The notes under the pieces are model-generated. The model ran no database searches. It was not told where the DNA came from and was given only the letters and a program-made list of their open reading frames with translations. Of a DNA stretch of 6,047 nt, positions 5,760 through 6,047 are shown in pieces. Origin of the DNA: an uncultured Chloroflexaceae bacterium (GTDB lineage Bacteria > Chloroflexota > Chloroflexia > Chloroflexales > Chloroflexaceae); contig CAKZQX010000706.1 of the NCBI GenBank assembly GCA_937141995.1, positions 1 to 6,047 of the forward strand. The letters are read 5' to 3'. The position numbers were made by a program, and so were the translations under genes. The stretch's first letter is position 1. Every line of letters starts with the position of its first letter.

Positions 5760-5978
5760 ACACGAGTTACGCGGTGCGCGTTCAAACCGGACAGTTACCC
5801 CGATGAAACCCCGTTTCGCCTGCGGCAGCGTGGTACGTTTTTTCTTTATTTCACAAAACATTTGCACATAGTGCAAATGTTTTGTGAAATAAAGCTGGTT
5901 TCTTCCGCCCTGCCGGAGGCGAAACGGCTTTTCACAGGCTCATATGCCTGAATTGAAAGTTCACCGCGTACGTCGTGT
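5760..5978. repeat. Foldback (MITE-like) element, copy 2, 219 nt, fully symmetric
   Basis: The layout is exactly symmetric: 69-nt arm (5760-5828), 15 nt, 24-nt hairpin arm, 3-nt loop, 24-nt hairpin arm, 15 nt, 69-nt arm (5910-5978). The two outer arms match as inverted repeats at 50/69 without gaps, best at the tips (15/17: ACACGAGTTACGCGGTG at the left) and at the inner end (CCGTTTCGCCTGCGGCAG type). TATA sequences flank both sides and could be a target duplication, though they are self-complementary and so ambiguous. No protein is encoded. It lies upstream of the exporter operon and may supply or have altered its promoter. It is homologous to copy 1 after the response regulator. Confidence 0.78.
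5844..5894. repeat. Perfect 24-bp hairpin with 3-nt loop, centre of foldback copy 2
   Basis: Arms 5844-5867 and 5871-5894 pair without mismatch around loop ATA. The inner 12 bp (AAACATTTGCAC) equal those of copy 1; the outer stem (CTTTATTTCACA) differs but remains fully paired. A T-run precedes the hairpin, as in copy 1. Confidence 0.9.
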
Positions 5979-5990
5979 TATACACACGTC

Positions 5991-6047
5991 TTAGAGCCTG
6001 TCTGAAAAGGGGTGGTCATGGGGCGACGGCCCCGGCGCGGGAGTCCC
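5991..6047 (+). mobile_element. Possible left end of an insertion sequence, cut by window edge
   Basis: TTA followed by GAGCCTGTCTGAAAAG (5994-6009) looks like the terminal inverted repeat of IS5-type elements, which often target short T-N-A or YTAR sites. A ribosome-site-like AAAAGGGG and an ATG follow at once, as at the start of a compact insertion sequence. The recognition is from memory of such ends; the other end and the transposase are off the window. Confidence 0.3.
6018..6047 (+). CDS. Possible start of an open frame at the right edge (transposase?)
   Basis: ATG 6018 is preceded by AAAAGGGG (6006-6013) at good spacing and opens MGRRPRRGSP up to the window end. Ten codons are too few to assign. 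If the preceding bases are an insertion-sequence end, this would be the transposase start. Confidence 0.2.
   Translation, partial: MGRRPRRGSP

Noticed and set aside
1382..5978. The two hairpin copies as a CRISPR array or phage attachment sites
   Set aside because: There are only two copies 4.4 kb apart, with no regular spacers, no cas genes and no integrase.

Overview
The window looks like chromosomal DNA of a bacterium of moderate GC content, most likely a filamentous anoxygenic phototroph-type Chloroflexota (Chloroflexus/Roseiflexus-like). This is an inference from three things: the Uma2-family protein with its coiled-coil tail ending in LRELGIDPD, the GAGAACA-type intergenic repeats, and the general look of the proteins. 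No 16S or other decisive marker is present.

Left part (1-1372, + strand): the 3' part of a NarL-type sensor histidine kinase gene, followed by its LuxR/NarL-type response regulator. The kinase stop codon lies inside a perfect 17-bp inverted repeat that fills the gap between the two genes. The signal sensed and the target genes cannot be read from this window.

Middle (1373-2545): a 268-nt foldback element (copy 1) sits just after the regulator. Next comes a lone Uma2/DUF820-type PD-(D/E)XK nuclease-fold gene (+), with GAGAACA-type repeats on both sides. The downstream repeats form a large imperfect hairpin between convergent genes and are a possible two-way terminator.

Right part (2546-5668, all on the - strand): in transcription order, a DUF1212/ThrE N-half protein (YjjP-like), a ThrE_2 C-half protein (YjjB-like) overlapping it by ATGA, an AraC-type regulator 10 nt further on, and a 7-helix membrane protein of unknown function 57 nt after that. 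The first two should form one split threonine/serine- or dicarboxylate-type exporter. The other two are probably co-transcribed, so this reads as an exporter, regulator and membrane-protein operon.

Its leader (5669-5759) holds a terminator-like hairpin followed by a T-rich tract, and a perfect TATAAT lies at the edge of a second foldback element (copy 2, 5760-5978). Copies 1 and 2 share about 80% identity in the left arm. At the centre each has a perfect 23-24-bp hairpin whose outer stem sequence differs between copies while pairing is fully kept. This is the most unusual signal in the window. The last about 55 bases may be the start of an insertion sequence.
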